Made by a program: the position numbers and the translations under genes. Below are positions 4,302 through 11,515 of a DNA stretch of 11,515 nucleotides, one piece after another. How positions within the stretch are numbered: position 1 is the first letter of the stretch; every line of letters begins with the position of its first letter. Origin of the DNA: Thiobacillus sp. (GTDB taxonomy: Bacteria > Pseudomonadota > Gammaproteobacteria > Burkholderiales > Thiobacillaceae); contig JAIWOS010000038.1 of assembly GCA_020217265.1 (NCBI GenBank), forward strand, positions 1 to 11,515, in the 5' to 3' direction. The notes under the pieces are model-generated. The model ran no database searches and was not told where the DNA came from. It was given only the letters and a program-made list of their open reading frames with translations.

Positions 4302-6137
4302 ATGCGTCAAACCTCACTCGCGCTTGCGCTCGCCGCAGGCTTCGTCGCGCCCGTGTGCGCGCAAACCCCGCCGACCTTCGTCGGCGATACCATCGTCGTG
4401 ACCCCCACGGGCACCGAACAGGCGCTGGCGGCGCCCCTGCAGCACACCAGCGTGATCACGCGCGCGGAGATCGAGGCTTCCGCCGCCCCGGACCTGCCGA
4501 CCTTGCTGCGGCAGGAATCCGGCGTGGAAATCGCGCAGACCGGGGGGATGGGCGCGCAGGCCGCGATCCGCATCCGCGGTTCCGAATCCGACCACGTGCT
4601 GGTGCTGATCGACGGCGTGCGCGTCAACTCGGCCAGCACCGGCGCCACCGCCATCGACCAGCTGCTGCTCGATGAAGTCGAACGCGTCGAAATCGTGCGC
4701 GGCAACGTGTCGAGCGTGTACGGCTCCGAGGCCATCGGCGGCGTGGTGCAGATATTCACCCGGCGTGGCACGGGCGCGGTCAGGCCCGGCCTCAAGGTCG
4801 GGCTGGGGACGGACGACACGCGCAAGCTCGCCGCTTCCATCGGCGGCATGCTGGGGGATACACGCCTGCATTTCGGCGTGACGCGCACCCAGACCGACGG
4901 CTTCTCCAGCGCACGCGCCGCATTCGTGCCCGCGCCCTTCGTCTTTGCGCCCGCGGACATCGACGACGATGCCTACCGGAACACCACGCTCAACCTGGCG
5001 CTGTCGCATCGATTGTCGGGCGCGCACGAAATGGGCCTGACAGCCTTCCGCAGCGCGGGCGATACCGAATTCGACGGCGCCTCGCGCAACCACAGCGAAC
5101 AAACGCTCACGGCAGTATCCGTCTACAGCGAAAACCGCTGGCTGCCCGGCTGGCTGAGCCGCGTGCAGGCTTCGCAGGGCGTCGACGACCTGACTTCCGA
5201 TTTCAACGGCGCCACCGGCGACCGCTTCCGCACGCGCAATCGCCAGCTCGCCTGGCACAACACGGTCAATCTGGGGCCAGGCACCCTGCGCGCCGGCGCC
5301 GAAGGCCTGTGGCAAGGCTTCGATTCCAATCAGTCCTACAGCGGCGACGCGCGGCGCGTGGCCAGCCTGCTGGCGGGCTACACGGCCGCGCTGGGGGCGC
5401 ACGAGATGCAGCTCAATCTGCGCCGGGACGATTACAGCGACGTGGGGGCGGCGACCACCGGCCTCGTCGGCTATGGCTACCGGCTGACGCCGGCCCTGCG
5501 GCTGGCGGCGAGCTATTCCACAGCCTTTCGCGCGCCGACCTTCAACGAGCTGTACGGGCCATTCGGCAGCAATCCCGCGCTCGATCCGGAACGCGCGCGC
5601 AGCGCCGAGCTGGGGCTGACTTACCACGGCAGCCTCGGGCTGGCGCGCCTGACGGCGTTTTCCACCCGTACCCGCGACCTGATCAATTTCGTGCCGCCCA
5701 CCTTCACCGCCACCAACGTCGATCGGGCCCGCAACCGCGGCGTCGAGCTCGCGTGGCAAGGCCGGGTTGCCGGACTCGACGCGCGCGCTGCCTTCACCGC
5801 GCAAAATCCCGAGGACGCCTCGACCGGCCTCGGCCTGCTGCGCCGTGCCGATCGTTTCGGCAGCGCGTCGCTCGGCGGCGGCCTTGGCGAGGCGTTCGAC
5901 TGGCGCGCCGAAGTGCTGGCGTCGGGCCCGCGGCCGGATGTGCACGCCACGAACTTTACGCGCACGACGGTGCCGGGCTACGCCATAGTCAACCTCAGCC
6001 TGGGCTGGCAGCCCGCGCGCGACTGGCACCTGTCCGCCAAGCTGCTCAACCTGCTCGACAAGGACTATTCGCTCGTGCACGGCTACAACACGCAGGGGCG
6101 TGCGCTGTTCGTCGAACTGGCGTTCGCGCCGAAGTGA
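4302..6137 (+). CDS. btuB: TonB-dependent outer-membrane receptor, BtuB-type (cobalamin uptake)
   Basis: 611 residues, the length of BtuB. Signal peptide MRQTSLALALAAGFVAPVCA with cleavage before Q21; TonB-box-like DTIVVTPT at 29-36; plug domain (about 45-150) with LPTLLRQESGVEIAQ, IRIRGSESDHVLVLIDGVRVN and VERVEIVRGNVSSVYGSEAIGGVVQIFTRRG; then a 22-strand-type beta barrel with the FRAPTFNELYG segment and a C-terminal strand ending ALFVELAFAPK. It imports corrinoids across the outer membrane using TonB-ExbBD energy. The substrate call rests on the riboswitch directly upstream and cobO downstream as well as on similarity. An upstream in-frame ATG at 4047 would run through the riboswitch and is rejected; the true start is the one before the signal peptide, with CGGGA 6 bases upstream. 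No BtuFCD genes are in the window, so the inner-membrane step is encoded elsewhere. Confidence 0.95.
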   Translation: MRQTSLALALAAGFVAPVCAQTPPTFVGDTIVVTPTGTEQALAAPLQHTSVITRAEIEASAAPDLPTLLRQESGVEIAQTGGMGAQAAIRIRGSESDHVLVLIDGVRVNSASTGATAIDQLLLDEVERVEIVRGNVSSVYGSEAIGGVVQIFTRRGTGAVRPGLKVGLGTDDTRKLAASIGGMLGDTRLHFGVTRTQTDGFSSARAAFVPAPFVFAPADIDDDAYRNTTLNLALSHRLSGAHEMGLTAFRSAGDTEFDGASRNHSEQTLTAVSVYSENRWLPGWLSRVQASQGVDDLTSDFNGATGDRFRTRNRQLAWHNTVNLGPGTLRAGAEGLWQGFDSNQSYSGDARRVASLLAGYTAALGAHEMQLNLRRDDYSDVGAATTGLVGYGYRLTPALRLAASYSTAFRAPTFNELYGPFGSNPALDPERARSAELGLTYHGSLGLARLTAFSTRTRDLINFVPPTFTATNVDRARNRGVELAWQGRVAGLDARAAFTAQNPEDASTGLGLLRRADRFGSASLGGGLGEAFDWRAEVLASGPRPDVHATNFTRTTVPGYAIVNLSLGWQPARDWHLSAKLLNLLDKDYSLVHGYNTQGRALFVELAFAPK

Positions 6138-6197
6138 GTGCCCTCCGGGCGCGCTTGGCTGTAGGCTTGGGGGTTTCTCCCCTTTCCGACCCCCGCC

Positions 6198-6794
6198 ATG
6201 AGCCAGGAAAAGTCTGACCGTCACGCCGCCCGCATGGCCCGCAAGAAGGCCGTCATCGACGCGGCGATCGCCGCCGCCACCGACGAACGCGGCCTGCTGC
6301 TCGTCGTCACCGGCAACGGCAAGGGCAAGAGCACGGCGGCTTTCGGCATGGTCGCGCGCGCGCTCGGCCACGGCCTCAAGGTCGGCGTGGTGCAGTTCAT
6401 CAAGAGCCGCACCGACACCGGCGAGGAAGCCTTCCTCGGCCAGCACGCCGAATGGCACGTCACCGGCGACGGCTTCACCTGGGACACGCAGAACCGCGAG
6501 CAGGACATCGCCACCGCCCGCCGCGGCTGGGCGATCGCCGCGCGCATGCTGGCCGACCCGGCGTACCAGCTGGTGGTGCTGGACGAGCTGACGTATCTCC
6601 TCAACTACGGCTATCTCGACAGCGATACCGTGCTCGACGCGCTCGCGCACCGGCCGCCGATGCAGCACGTCGTCGTCACCGGCCGCGCCGCGCCGGCGGC
6701 GCTGGTCGAGCTGGCCGACACCGTGTCGGAGATCGCCGACGTGAAGCACGCCTTCCGCGCCGGGGTGAAGGCGCAGCCGGGCATCGACCTGTAA
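6198..6794 (+). CDS. cobO: Cob(I)yrinic acid a,c-diamide adenosyltransferase (CobO/BtuR/CobA type)
   Basis: 198 residues, the usual length. The enzyme transfers the 5'-deoxyadenosyl group of ATP to Co(I) of corrinoids, making adenosylcobalamin precursors in the cytoplasm. Visible: a basic N-terminus (RHAARMARKKAVI), P-loop TGNGKGKST (38-46), VGVVQFIKS (62-70), the W/D-rich loop DGFTWDTQNREQD (91-103), and VVLDELTYLLNYGYL (126-140) with the catalytic-site Asp/Glu pair. It lies 60 bases after btuB, with no strong terminator between (only GGGG-GTTTCT-CCCC around 6170-6182), so the two are probably one riboswitch-controlled transcript: uptake plus activation. No Shine-Dalgarno sequence is seen before the ATG. 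Confidence 0.95.
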   Translation: MSQEKSDRHAARMARKKAVIDAAIAAATDERGLLLVVTGNGKGKSTAAFGMVARALGHGLKVGVVQFIKSRTDTGEEAFLGQHAEWHVTGDGFTWDTQNREQDIATARRGWAIAARMLADPAYQLVVLDELTYLLNYGYLDSDTVLDALAHRPPMQHVVVTGRAAPAALVELADTVSEIADVKHAFRAGVKAQPGIDL

Positions 6795-6850
6795 TCAGGC
6801 CGTAACCGCACTGCCATACAACGCAGGTTTCGATCCTGCCGGAGTGTGCC

Positions 6851-8017
6851 GTGCGTATCCTGATGGTGTCCGACGTGTATTTCCCGCGCGTCAACGGCGT
6901 GTCCACGTCGATCCAGACCCTGCGCCAGGCGCTGGCGGCGGCCGGGCACACGAGCGTGCTGGTGGCGCCCGACTATCCCGGCGCGCAGGCCGAGGCCGAC
7001 ATCGTGCGGGTGCCGGGCTGGCCGGTGCCGCGCGACCCGGAGGACCGGCTGATGCACTTGCGGGCGCTGGCGGCGGCGCTCGACGCGCTCAACCCGGCCG
7101 ACTTCGACCTCGTCCACATCCACACGCCGTTTCTCGCGCACCGCGCTGGCGTGCGCTGGGCCAGGAAACACCAGCTGCCGAGTGTTGAGACCTACCACAC
7201 GCTGTTCGAGGAATACTTTCACCACTACCTGCCCTTCCTGCCCAAGGCCTGGCTCGCGGCGGCGGCGCGCATGATCTCGCGCAAGGAATGCGACGGCGTC
7301 ACCGCGGTGATCGCGCCTTCGTCGGCGATGAAGACGGCGCTCGAAGCCTACGGCGTGACGAGCCCGATCCACATCATTCCCACCGGCATCCGCATGGCCG
7401 ACTTCGCCAACTGCGACGGCCCCGCGTTCCGCGCGCGCCACGGCATCGACCCCGCGCGGCCGGTGATGAGCTACGTCGGCCGGGTGGCGTTCGAGAAGAA
7501 CATCGATTTCCTGCTCGCCGTGACCGAAACCGTGCGCCGCGACCTGCCCGAGGTACTGTTCGTGATTGCGGGCGAGGGCCCGGCGCGCGCACAACTCGAA
7601 CGCGCCGTGGCGAAGCGCGGACTGGCGGACAACGTGCGCTTCGTCGGCTACCTCGAACGCAAGACCGAACTGCCGGCGTGCTACTGCGCGGCGGATGTCT
7701 TCGTGTTTGCATCGAAAACCGAAACCCAGGGCCTGGTGCTGCTGGAGGCAATGGCGCTTGGCGTGCCGGTCGTCGCGCTGGCCGAAATGGGCACCAAGGA
7801 CGTGCTGCACGAAGGCGCAGGCTGCCGCATTGCGCCGGATGATGTCGAAGGCTTTGCCCGTACCCTCCTGCCGCTGTTGCAGGATCGTGCTGCGGCGCGC
7901 GCGCTCGGCGAGGCGGGCAAACCCTACGCGGCGGGCTGGTCGGAAGGGCGCATGGCCGATGCGGTGATCGGCCTGTACCGCCAGCTGGGCGAGGCTGGCA
8001 TCGCGTGCGCGGCATAA
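6851..8017 (+). CDS. GT4-family (group 1) glycosyltransferase
   Basis: 388 residues, GT-B fold. The N-terminal half has [18 protein letters not shown] (2-19) and [12 protein letters not shown] (89-100), the latter acceptor-side loop typical of GT4 enzymes. The C-terminal half has [15 protein letters not shown] (208-222), VIAGEGP (238-244) and the nucleotide-sugar-binding EX7E motif in [11 protein letters not shown] (E291, E299). No transmembrane segment or signal peptide; probably a peripheral cytoplasmic enzyme. The pattern NGVSTS...HTPF...EKN resembles lipid glycosyltransferases (glucosyl- or mannosyl-diacylglycerol or phosphatidylinositol types), but donor and acceptor cannot be fixed. The start is a GTG with GGAG at 6841-6844, spaced 6 bases; a small hairpin (6823-6839) abuts that site. 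It lies alone, not in a polysaccharide cluster, 56 bases after cobO and 7 bases before gluQ. Confidence 0.92.
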   Translation: MRILMVSDVYFPRVNGVSTSIQTLRQALAAAGHTSVLVAPDYPGAQAEADIVRVPGWPVPRDPEDRLMHLRALAAALDALNPADFDLVHIHTPFLAHRAGVRWARKHQLPSVETYHTLFEEYFHHYLPFLPKAWLAAAARMISRKECDGVTAVIAPSSAMKTALEAYGVTSPIHIIPTGIRMADFANCDGPAFRARHGIDPARPVMSYVGRVAFEKNIDFLLAVTETVRRDLPEVLFVIAGEGPARAQLERAVAKRGLADNVRFVGYLERKTELPACYCAADVFVFASKTETQGLVLLEAMALGVPVVALAEMGTKDVLHEGAGCRIAPDDVEGFARTLLPLLQDRAAARALGEAGKPYAAGWSEGRMADAVIGLYRQLGEAGIACAA

Positions 8018-8024
8018 TGGCGGG

Positions 8025-8933
8025 GTGAGTGCCCCCGCTGTCTACACCGGCCGTTTCGCGCCGTCGCCCACCGGCCCGCTGCATTTCGGCTCGCTCGTCG
8101 CCGCCGTGGCGAGCTGGCTGGATGCGCGCGCTGTGGGCGGCCGCTGGCGGGTGCGCATGGAAGACCTCGATACCCCGCGTTGTGTGCCGGGCGCTGCCGA
8201 CACCATCCTCGCCCAGCTCGAAGCCTACGGCCTCGTCTGGGACGACGGCGTGCTCCATCAATCGCAACGTACCGAGGCCTACGCCGCCGCGCTCGACCGG
8301 CTGAAAGCCACGGATCACGCCTATGCCTGCGCCTGCACCCGCAGCCAGCTCGCCGCCGCGCCGAGAAATGCCGAGGGCGAAACAATCTATCCGGGCACCT
8401 GTCGCGCCGGTCTGGCCCCGGGCGCGGTGGCACGCGCGTGGCGGGTAAGGGTCGATGCCGCAAACGTCTGCTTTCAGGACCGGGTGCGTGGCCATCTGTG
8501 CCAGCGCCTCGACATCGGGGTCGGCGATTTCGTCGTCAGGCGCGCCGACGGCCTGTTCGCCTACCAGCTCGCGGTCGTCGTCGACGACGCCTTCCAGGGC
8601 GTTACCGACGTCGTGCGCGGCGCCGACCTTTTGTGGAACACGCCGCGCCAGATTCATCTGCAACACCTGCTCGGCCTGCCCACGCCGCGCTACGCGCACG
8701 TGCCGCTCGTCGTCAACGCCGCCGGCCAGAAGCTCTCCAAGCAGACGCTGGCACCCGCGCTGCCCGCGTCCGGGCGCGGTGCCGTGCTGGCCGACGCGCT
8801 CGCCGCACTGGGCCACGCGCCGCCTGCCGAACTGCAAGGCGAGGGCCCCGAGTCGCTTCTGGCGTGGGCACGTGCTCGCTGGCACATTGAAAACGTGCCC
8901 GGGCATCCCGTCGTTGCCAAGCGCGTGCCCTGA
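8025..8933 (+). CDS. gluQ: Glutamyl-queuosine tRNA(Asp) synthetase
   Basis: 302 residues: a class I glutamyl-tRNA synthetase catalytic core without the anticodon-binding domain, which is what defines GluQ (YadB). It glutamylates queuosine at position 34 of tRNA(Asp). Visible: [18 protein letters not shown] with the HIGH-equivalent HFGS at 20-23, RMEDLDTPR (44-52), a zinc site of C102, C104, Y122 and C126 (CAC...YPGTC), [22 protein letters not shown] (178-199), and the KMSKS-equivalent KLSKQ at 236-240. The start is GTG at 8025, 7 bases after the stop of the glycosyltransferase; an ATG at 8018 gives only a three-codon frame. The gene is probably co-transcribed with the preceding gene, though the functions are unrelated. 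Confidence 0.95.
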   Translation: MSAPAVYTGRFAPSPTGPLHFGSLVAAVASWLDARAVGGRWRVRMEDLDTPRCVPGAADTILAQLEAYGLVWDDGVLHQSQRTEAYAAALDRLKATDHAYACACTRSQLAAAPRNAEGETIYPGTCRAGLAPGAVARAWRVRVDAANVCFQDRVRGHLCQRLDIGVGDFVVRRADGLFAYQLAVVVDDAFQGVTDVVRGADLLWNTPRQIHLQHLLGLPTPRYAHVPLVVNAAGQKLSKQTLAPALPASGRGAVLADALAALGHAPPAELQGEGPESLLAWARARWHIENVPGHPVVAKRVP

Positions 8934-8971
8934 CCGGACAATCCACCCACCACCCACTGCTCACCCCAACC

Positions 8972-9526
8972 ATGGCCCAACTCCCCCCCGCTGTCGATCA
9001 AGTCCTGCGCGTCCACGCCGGATTCATCCACACCGTCGTCAACGCGCTGCGCGACCGCAGCCAGCTGCCCGACCTGATGAAGCAGCTCGACGCCGCCGAG
9101 GAAGCCGGCTGGGCGCGGCTCGTCGGCGCGCTGCGGCACGTCATCAACGGCCGCCGCGACCCGTCGATCAGGCTGGGGCTGGATGAAGAAGACGGCATCC
9201 TGCTCGACGCCATCCTGCGCGGCATCGACAACCCCGCCACCCTGCCGCCGCTCGATGCCCAGCCGGACGGCAGCGCCGCCGCGCCGGGGCTGGCTGCGCT
9301 GATCGACGCCTCGGCGCGCGGCGACGCGCAAGCGATGTCCGTGCTCGCCAACATGGCCGAGCAGATGATGAAGGCCGGCGGCGACATGGCGCTGCTCGGC
9401 GGCCGCATGCGGCGGCTGGTCAACGGCGAGCGCGACGCCGACCCGCTGATCGCCGGCATGGGGCCGCTCGGCCGCGAGCTGATGATCAGCCTGCTTGACG
9501 AGCTGGCCAGGCTGCGTCCGCAGTGA
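8972..9526 (+). CDS. Conserved-looking hypothetical protein (184 residues)
   Basis: I do not recognise the family. The product is soluble, without signal peptide, membrane segment or Cys. It looks largely helical in two parts: an N-terminal half (about 1-85; LPPAVDQVLRVHAGFIHTVV, VGALRHVINGRRDPSI, LGLDEEDGILLDAILRGID) and a C-terminal half (about 103-184; LAALIDASARGDAQAMSVLANMAEQMMKAGGDMALLGGRMRRLVNGERDADPLI). The two halves have somewhat similar V/L-INGRRD and LVNGERD segments (R57-D63 and L149-D155), a possible internal duplication. Codon use matches its neighbours, supporting a real gene. The ATG has no Shine-Dalgarno site; it lies 38 bases after gluQ. The promoter of the tRNA gene begins 5 bases after its stop. 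Confidence 0.8.
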   Translation: MAQLPPAVDQVLRVHAGFIHTVVNALRDRSQLPDLMKQLDAAEEAGWARLVGALRHVINGRRDPSIRLGLDEEDGILLDAILRGIDNPATLPPLDAQPDGSAAAPGLAALIDASARGDAQAMSVLANMAEQMMKAGGDMALLGGRMRRLVNGERDADPLIAGMGPLGRELMISLLDELARLRPQ

Positions 9527-9530
9527 CGGC

Positions 9531-9560
9531 TGGACAAACAGGGGTCGCCTCGGCTAGAAT
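9531..9560 (+). promoter_or_regulatory. Promoter of the tRNA gene
   Basis: TGGACA (9531-9536), 18-bp spacer, TAGAAT (9555-9560), both five of six to consensus. The predicted start near 9567 falls in a small GC-rich hairpin CGCGG-CTTT-CCGCG (9562-9575), in the 5' leader that would be removed by RNase P. Confidence 0.7.
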
Positions 9561-9592
9561 GCGCGGCTTTCCGCGACCTGTTGCGAGAAAAA

Positions 9593-9669
9593 GGTGATGT
9601 AGCTCAGTCGGTTAGAGCATCGGATTCATAATCCGGGGGTCGGCAGTTCAAGTCTGCCCATCACCACCA
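9593..9669 (+). tRNA. tRNA-Met (anticodon CAT), probably elongator
   Basis: 77 bases forming a full cloverleaf: acceptor GGTGATG/CATCACC, D-arm GCTC...GAGC, anticodon stem TCGGA/TCCGG with loop TTCATAA (anticodon CAT), variable loop GGGTC, T-arm GGCAG-TTCAAGT-CTGCC, discriminator A and encoded CCA (9667-9669). It is not an initiator: there is no unpaired first base and no three G:C pairs in the anticodon stem. A CAT tRNA could also be tRNA-Ile2 (lysidine-modified); the acceptor-stem A5 and overall resemblance favour elongator Met, but this is not certain. Confidence 0.9.
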
Positions 9670-9678
9670 GATTCCTTC

Positions 9679-9698
9679 CTGCCGGACCCGTCCGGCAG
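9679..9698 (+). repeat. Perfect hairpin between the tRNA gene and miaB
   Basis: CTGCCGGA-CCCG-TCCGGCAG: an 8-bp stem with a tetraloop, 10 bases after the tRNA CCA end. It is followed by a C-rich stretch and not by a T-run, so it is at best a weak terminator; it may instead protect or delimit the tRNA precursor 3' end. Confidence 0.55.
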
Positions 9699-9732
9699 TC
9701 CCCGCCCCCAGTTTCCTCACTGCACCGGCGCC

Positions 9733-11082
9733 ATGAAAAAACTCTACATCAAGACCTTCGGCTGCCAGATGAACGAGTACGACTCGGACAAGATGGCCGA
9801 CGTGCTCGGCGCATCCGAAGGCTACGTCAAGACCGCCACGCCGGAAGACGCCGACGTGATCCTGTTCAACACCTGCTCGGTGCGCGAAAAGGCGCAGGAA
9901 AAGGTGTTCCACGATCTGGGGCGGGTGCGGCAGTTCAAGGCCGCCAACCCCAACGTCGTCATCGGCGTGGGCGGCTGCGTGGCGAGTCAGGAAGGCGCGG
10001 CCATCGTCGCGCGCGCGCCGTATGTGGACGTGGTGTTCGGCCCGCAGACCCTGCATCGTCTGCCCGAGCTCATTGCCAAAAAACGCGAAACCGGCCGTCC
10101 GCAGGTCGACATCAGCTTCCCCGAGATCGAGAAGTTCGACCACCTGCCGCCGGCGCGCGTCGAAGGCGGCGCGGCTTTCGTGTCGATCATGGAAGGCTGC
10201 TCCAAGTACTGCACGTTTTGCGTGGTGCCGTACACGCGCGGCGAGGAAGTGTCGCGCCCGTTCGATGACGTGATCGCCGAAGTGGCGCGGCTCGCCGAAC
10301 AGGGCGTGAAGGAAGTCACCCTGCTGGGGCAGAACGTCAACGCCTATCGGGGCGCGATGCACGACGGCGAGATTGCCGACTTTGCGCTGCTGCTCGAAGT
10401 GGTGCACGAGATTCCCGGCATTGAACGAATCAGATATACCACCAGCCACCCGCGCGAAATGACCGAGCGCCTGATCGCCTGCTACGGCACGCTGCCCAAG
10501 CTGGTGTCGCACCTGCACCTGCCCGTGCAGTCGGGCTCCGACCGCATCCTCGCGGCGATGAAGCGCGGCCACACCGTGCTCGAGTTCAAGTCGATCGTGC
10601 GCAGGCTGCGCGAGCAGCGGCCCGGCCTGTGCCTGTCGTCGGATTTCATCGTCGGATTTCCCGGCGAGACCGAGGCCGATTTCAACGCCACCATGAAGCT
10701 CATCGAGGAACTGGATTTCGACGCCAGCTTTTCCTTCATCTACAGCAAGCGCCCCGGCACGCCCGCGGCGGACTATGCTGACGATGTGAGCGCAGAAACC
10801 AAAACCCGGCGGTTGATGCAGTTGCAGGCGCAGATCGAGGCGCAGGCGCAGGTCGTCAACCGCGCCATGGTCGGCACCGTGCAGCGCGTGCTGGTCGAGG
10901 GGCACGCGCGCAAGAACGCCGCAGAACTCGCCGGCCGCACCGACAACAACCGCATCGTCAATTTCGCCGGGCCGGATCGCCTGCTGCACCACTTCGTCGA
11001 CGTGCGCATCACCGAGGCGTTGCCGCACAGCCTGCGCGGCGAGATCGTGACGCGCGAATCGGGCGGCCGGATCGAAACCTGA
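9733..11082 (+). CDS. miaB: tRNA-2-methylthio-N6-isopentenyladenosine synthase MiaB
   Basis: 449 residues, full length. A radical SAM methylthiotransferase that adds the 2-methylthio group to i6A37 of tRNAs reading UNN codons. Three domains in order: the N-terminal UPF0004 domain beginning [19 protein letters not shown], with the auxiliary [4Fe-4S] cysteines C11, C48 (FNTCSVRE) and C82 (GVGGCVASQ); the radical SAM domain with CSKYCTFC (C156, C160, C163) followed by [23 protein letters not shown] and [14 protein letters not shown]; and the C-terminal TRAM domain (about 382-445). It lies 63 bases after the tRNA gene; there is no Shine-Dalgarno site before the ATG. The next gene is phoH-like, the conserved miaB-ybeZ arrangement. 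The encoded tRNA next door is not an expected substrate, so that proximity is probably incidental. Confidence 0.97.
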   Translation: MKKLYIKTFGCQMNEYDSDKMADVLGASEGYVKTATPEDADVILFNTCSVREKAQEKVFHDLGRVRQFKAANPNVVIGVGGCVASQEGAAIVARAPYVDVVFGPQTLHRLPELIAKKRETGRPQVDISFPEIEKFDHLPPARVEGGAAFVSIMEGCSKYCTFCVVPYTRGEEVSRPFDDVIAEVARLAEQGVKEVTLLGQNVNAYRGAMHDGEIADFALLLEVVHEIPGIERIRYTTSHPREMTERLIACYGTLPKLVSHLHLPVQSGSDRILAAMKRGHTVLEFKSIVRRLREQRPGLCLSSDFIVGFPGETEADFNATMKLIEELDFDASFSFIYSKRPGTPAADYADDVSAETKTRRLMQLQAQIEAQAQVVNRAMVGTVQRVLVEGHARKNAAELAGRTDNNRIVNFAGPDRLLHHFVDVRITEALPHSLRGEIVTRESGGRIET

Positions 11083-11115
11083 GTCCATGCTGCCCGCCCG
11101 ATTTCCCTCTCCCCA

Positions 11116-11141
11116 CCCCTCTCCCGCTTGCGGGCGAGGGG
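11116..11141. repeat. REP-like palindrome between miaB and the phoH-like gene
   Basis: CCCCTCTCCCGC (11116-11127), TT, GCGGGCGAGGGG (11130-11141): 11 of 12 pairs match, with one T/C mismatch in the middle of the stem. It is preceded by a second pyrimidine block CCCTCTCCCC (11105-11114). Palindromes of this CCCTCTCCC...GGGAGAGGG type are found as dispersed intergenic repeats in many proteobacterial genomes. No T-run follows, so it is not a standard terminator. Confidence 0.65.
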
Positions 11142-11190
11142 GGCACCGAAACGCGTTGCGTTGCCCGGCAATCTGCAGAGGCGTGGCCGC

Positions 11191-11515
11191 TTGAAGACCG
11201 GTGTCGTCGAACTCAGGCTCGCGCCGGAAGACAACCGCCGGCTCGCCAACCTGTGCGGCCCGCTCGACGAAAACCTGCGGCAGATCGAGGCGGCGTTCGA
11301 CGTGACGATCGCACGGCGCGGCATGAGCTTCCGCGTCAACGGCGACCCTGCGCAGGCCGAAAAGGGCGCGCAGGCGATCGAGCACTTCTACAACCGCGCG
11401 CACGACCCCCTCTCGCTCGACGACATCCAGCTTGGCCTCGTCGAGCTCACCCGCGGCCGCGCCGACGACGAGGATGCCGGCCCGCGCCTGCGCACGCGCC
11501 GGGCCGAGCTGCGCG
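11191..11515 (+). CDS. ybeZ: PhoH-like ATPase (partial, 3' end outside window)
   Basis: The first 108 codons of a PhoH-family protein. The segment ELRLAPEDNRRLANLCGPLDENL, followed by RQIEAAFDVTIARRGMSFRVNG, is the N-terminal KH-like part of proteobacterial YbeZ/PhoH-like proteins; the P-loop ATPase domain would lie beyond the window. YbeZ is a cytoplasmic ATPase that in other bacteria is encoded next to ybeY, the endonuclease of rRNA processing, and miaB. The start is taken as TTG at 11191 with AGAGG at 11177-11181; no in-frame ATG or GTG lies nearby upstream, and this start gives the usual N-terminus. It lies 108 bases after miaB, separated by the palindrome at 11116-11141. Confidence 0.9.
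   Translation, partial: MKTGVVELRLAPEDNRRLANLCGPLDENLRQIEAAFDVTIARRGMSFRVNGDPAQAEKGAQAIEHFYNRAHDPLSLDDIQLGLVELTRGRADDEDAGPRLRTRRAELR

Noticed and set aside
4314..6749. Very long minus-strand open frame (811 codons) opposite btuB and cobO
   Set aside because: It is the antisense shadow of two well-recognised genes in GC-rich DNA. Its product is a low-complexity Arg/Gly/His/Ala mix with no domain, and other long minus frames opposite miaB (9661-11403), gluQ (7374-8957) and the region 1883-3424 are of the same kind.
6823..6839. T-arm-like hairpin after cobO as a tRNA fragment or attachment site
   Set aside because: The loop TTTCGAT is shifted from the TTCRANY pattern, and no other tRNA arm or flanking direct repeat is present.
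1..11515. Mobile element, prophage or CRISPR array
   Set aside because: No transposase, integrase, terminal repeats, att sites flanking the tRNA gene, or regularly spaced direct repeats with unique spacers were seen; the only tandem repeats are within coding frames.

Overview
The window (11,515 bases, GC-rich with third positions mostly G/C) looks like ordinary chromosome of a betaproteobacterium. The main pointers are gene order and RNA content: a zapA / 6S RNA / ygfA cluster, a cobalamin riboswitch in front of a BtuB-type receptor, a miaB then phoH-like (ybeZ) pair, and livG-livF style ABC ATPases. No transposase, integrase, phage gene or CRISPR array is visible.

Layout. 3-1108: the end of a branched-chain amino-acid (or related amide) ABC transporter operon, livG (partial) overlapping livF. 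1109-1256: an AT-richer control region with a good promoter, several repeats and a palindrome. 1257-2707: two tandem secreted paralogues of no recognised family, separated by a strong intrinsic terminator. Both are built from a 12-13-residue repeat starting with Asp/Asn-Pro. The first is extremely rich in methionine (39 of 238 residues) and has no Cys or His. 2701-3984 (minus strand): a small coiled-coil gene, zapA, 6S RNA and ygfA, read from a near-consensus promoter that almost abuts the first start codon. ygfA meets the second repeat gene tail to tail with a 7-bp overlap.

4022-6794: a promoter embedded in a perfect 10-bp inverted repeat, then a cobalamin riboswitch, btuB and cobO. This is a compact corrinoid uptake and adenosylation unit. 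6851-8017: a GT4 glycosyltransferase with a GTG start. 8025-8933: gluQ, the tRNA-modifying glutamyl-queuosine synthetase. 8972-9526: a conserved-looking soluble protein I do not recognise. 9593-9669: a tRNA with a CAT anticodon, probably elongator Met, with its own promoter. 9733-11082: miaB. 11116-11141: a dispersed-repeat-like palindrome. 11191 to the window end: the start of a phoH-like ATPase gene.

The most novel item is the pair of Met-rich repeat proteins at 1257-2707. They look like a small periplasmic or extracellular system in which each repeat is probably a short helix capped by Asp/Asn-Pro. A methionine-based oxidant sink, a Cu(I)/Ag(I) ligand, or a structural solenoid are all possible, and nothing in this window settles which. 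The other points worth checking concern regulation: the operator-like palindromes at 1098-1184 and 4039-4065, the predicted leaderless transcript at 3984, and the 6S RNA embedded between zapA and ygfA.
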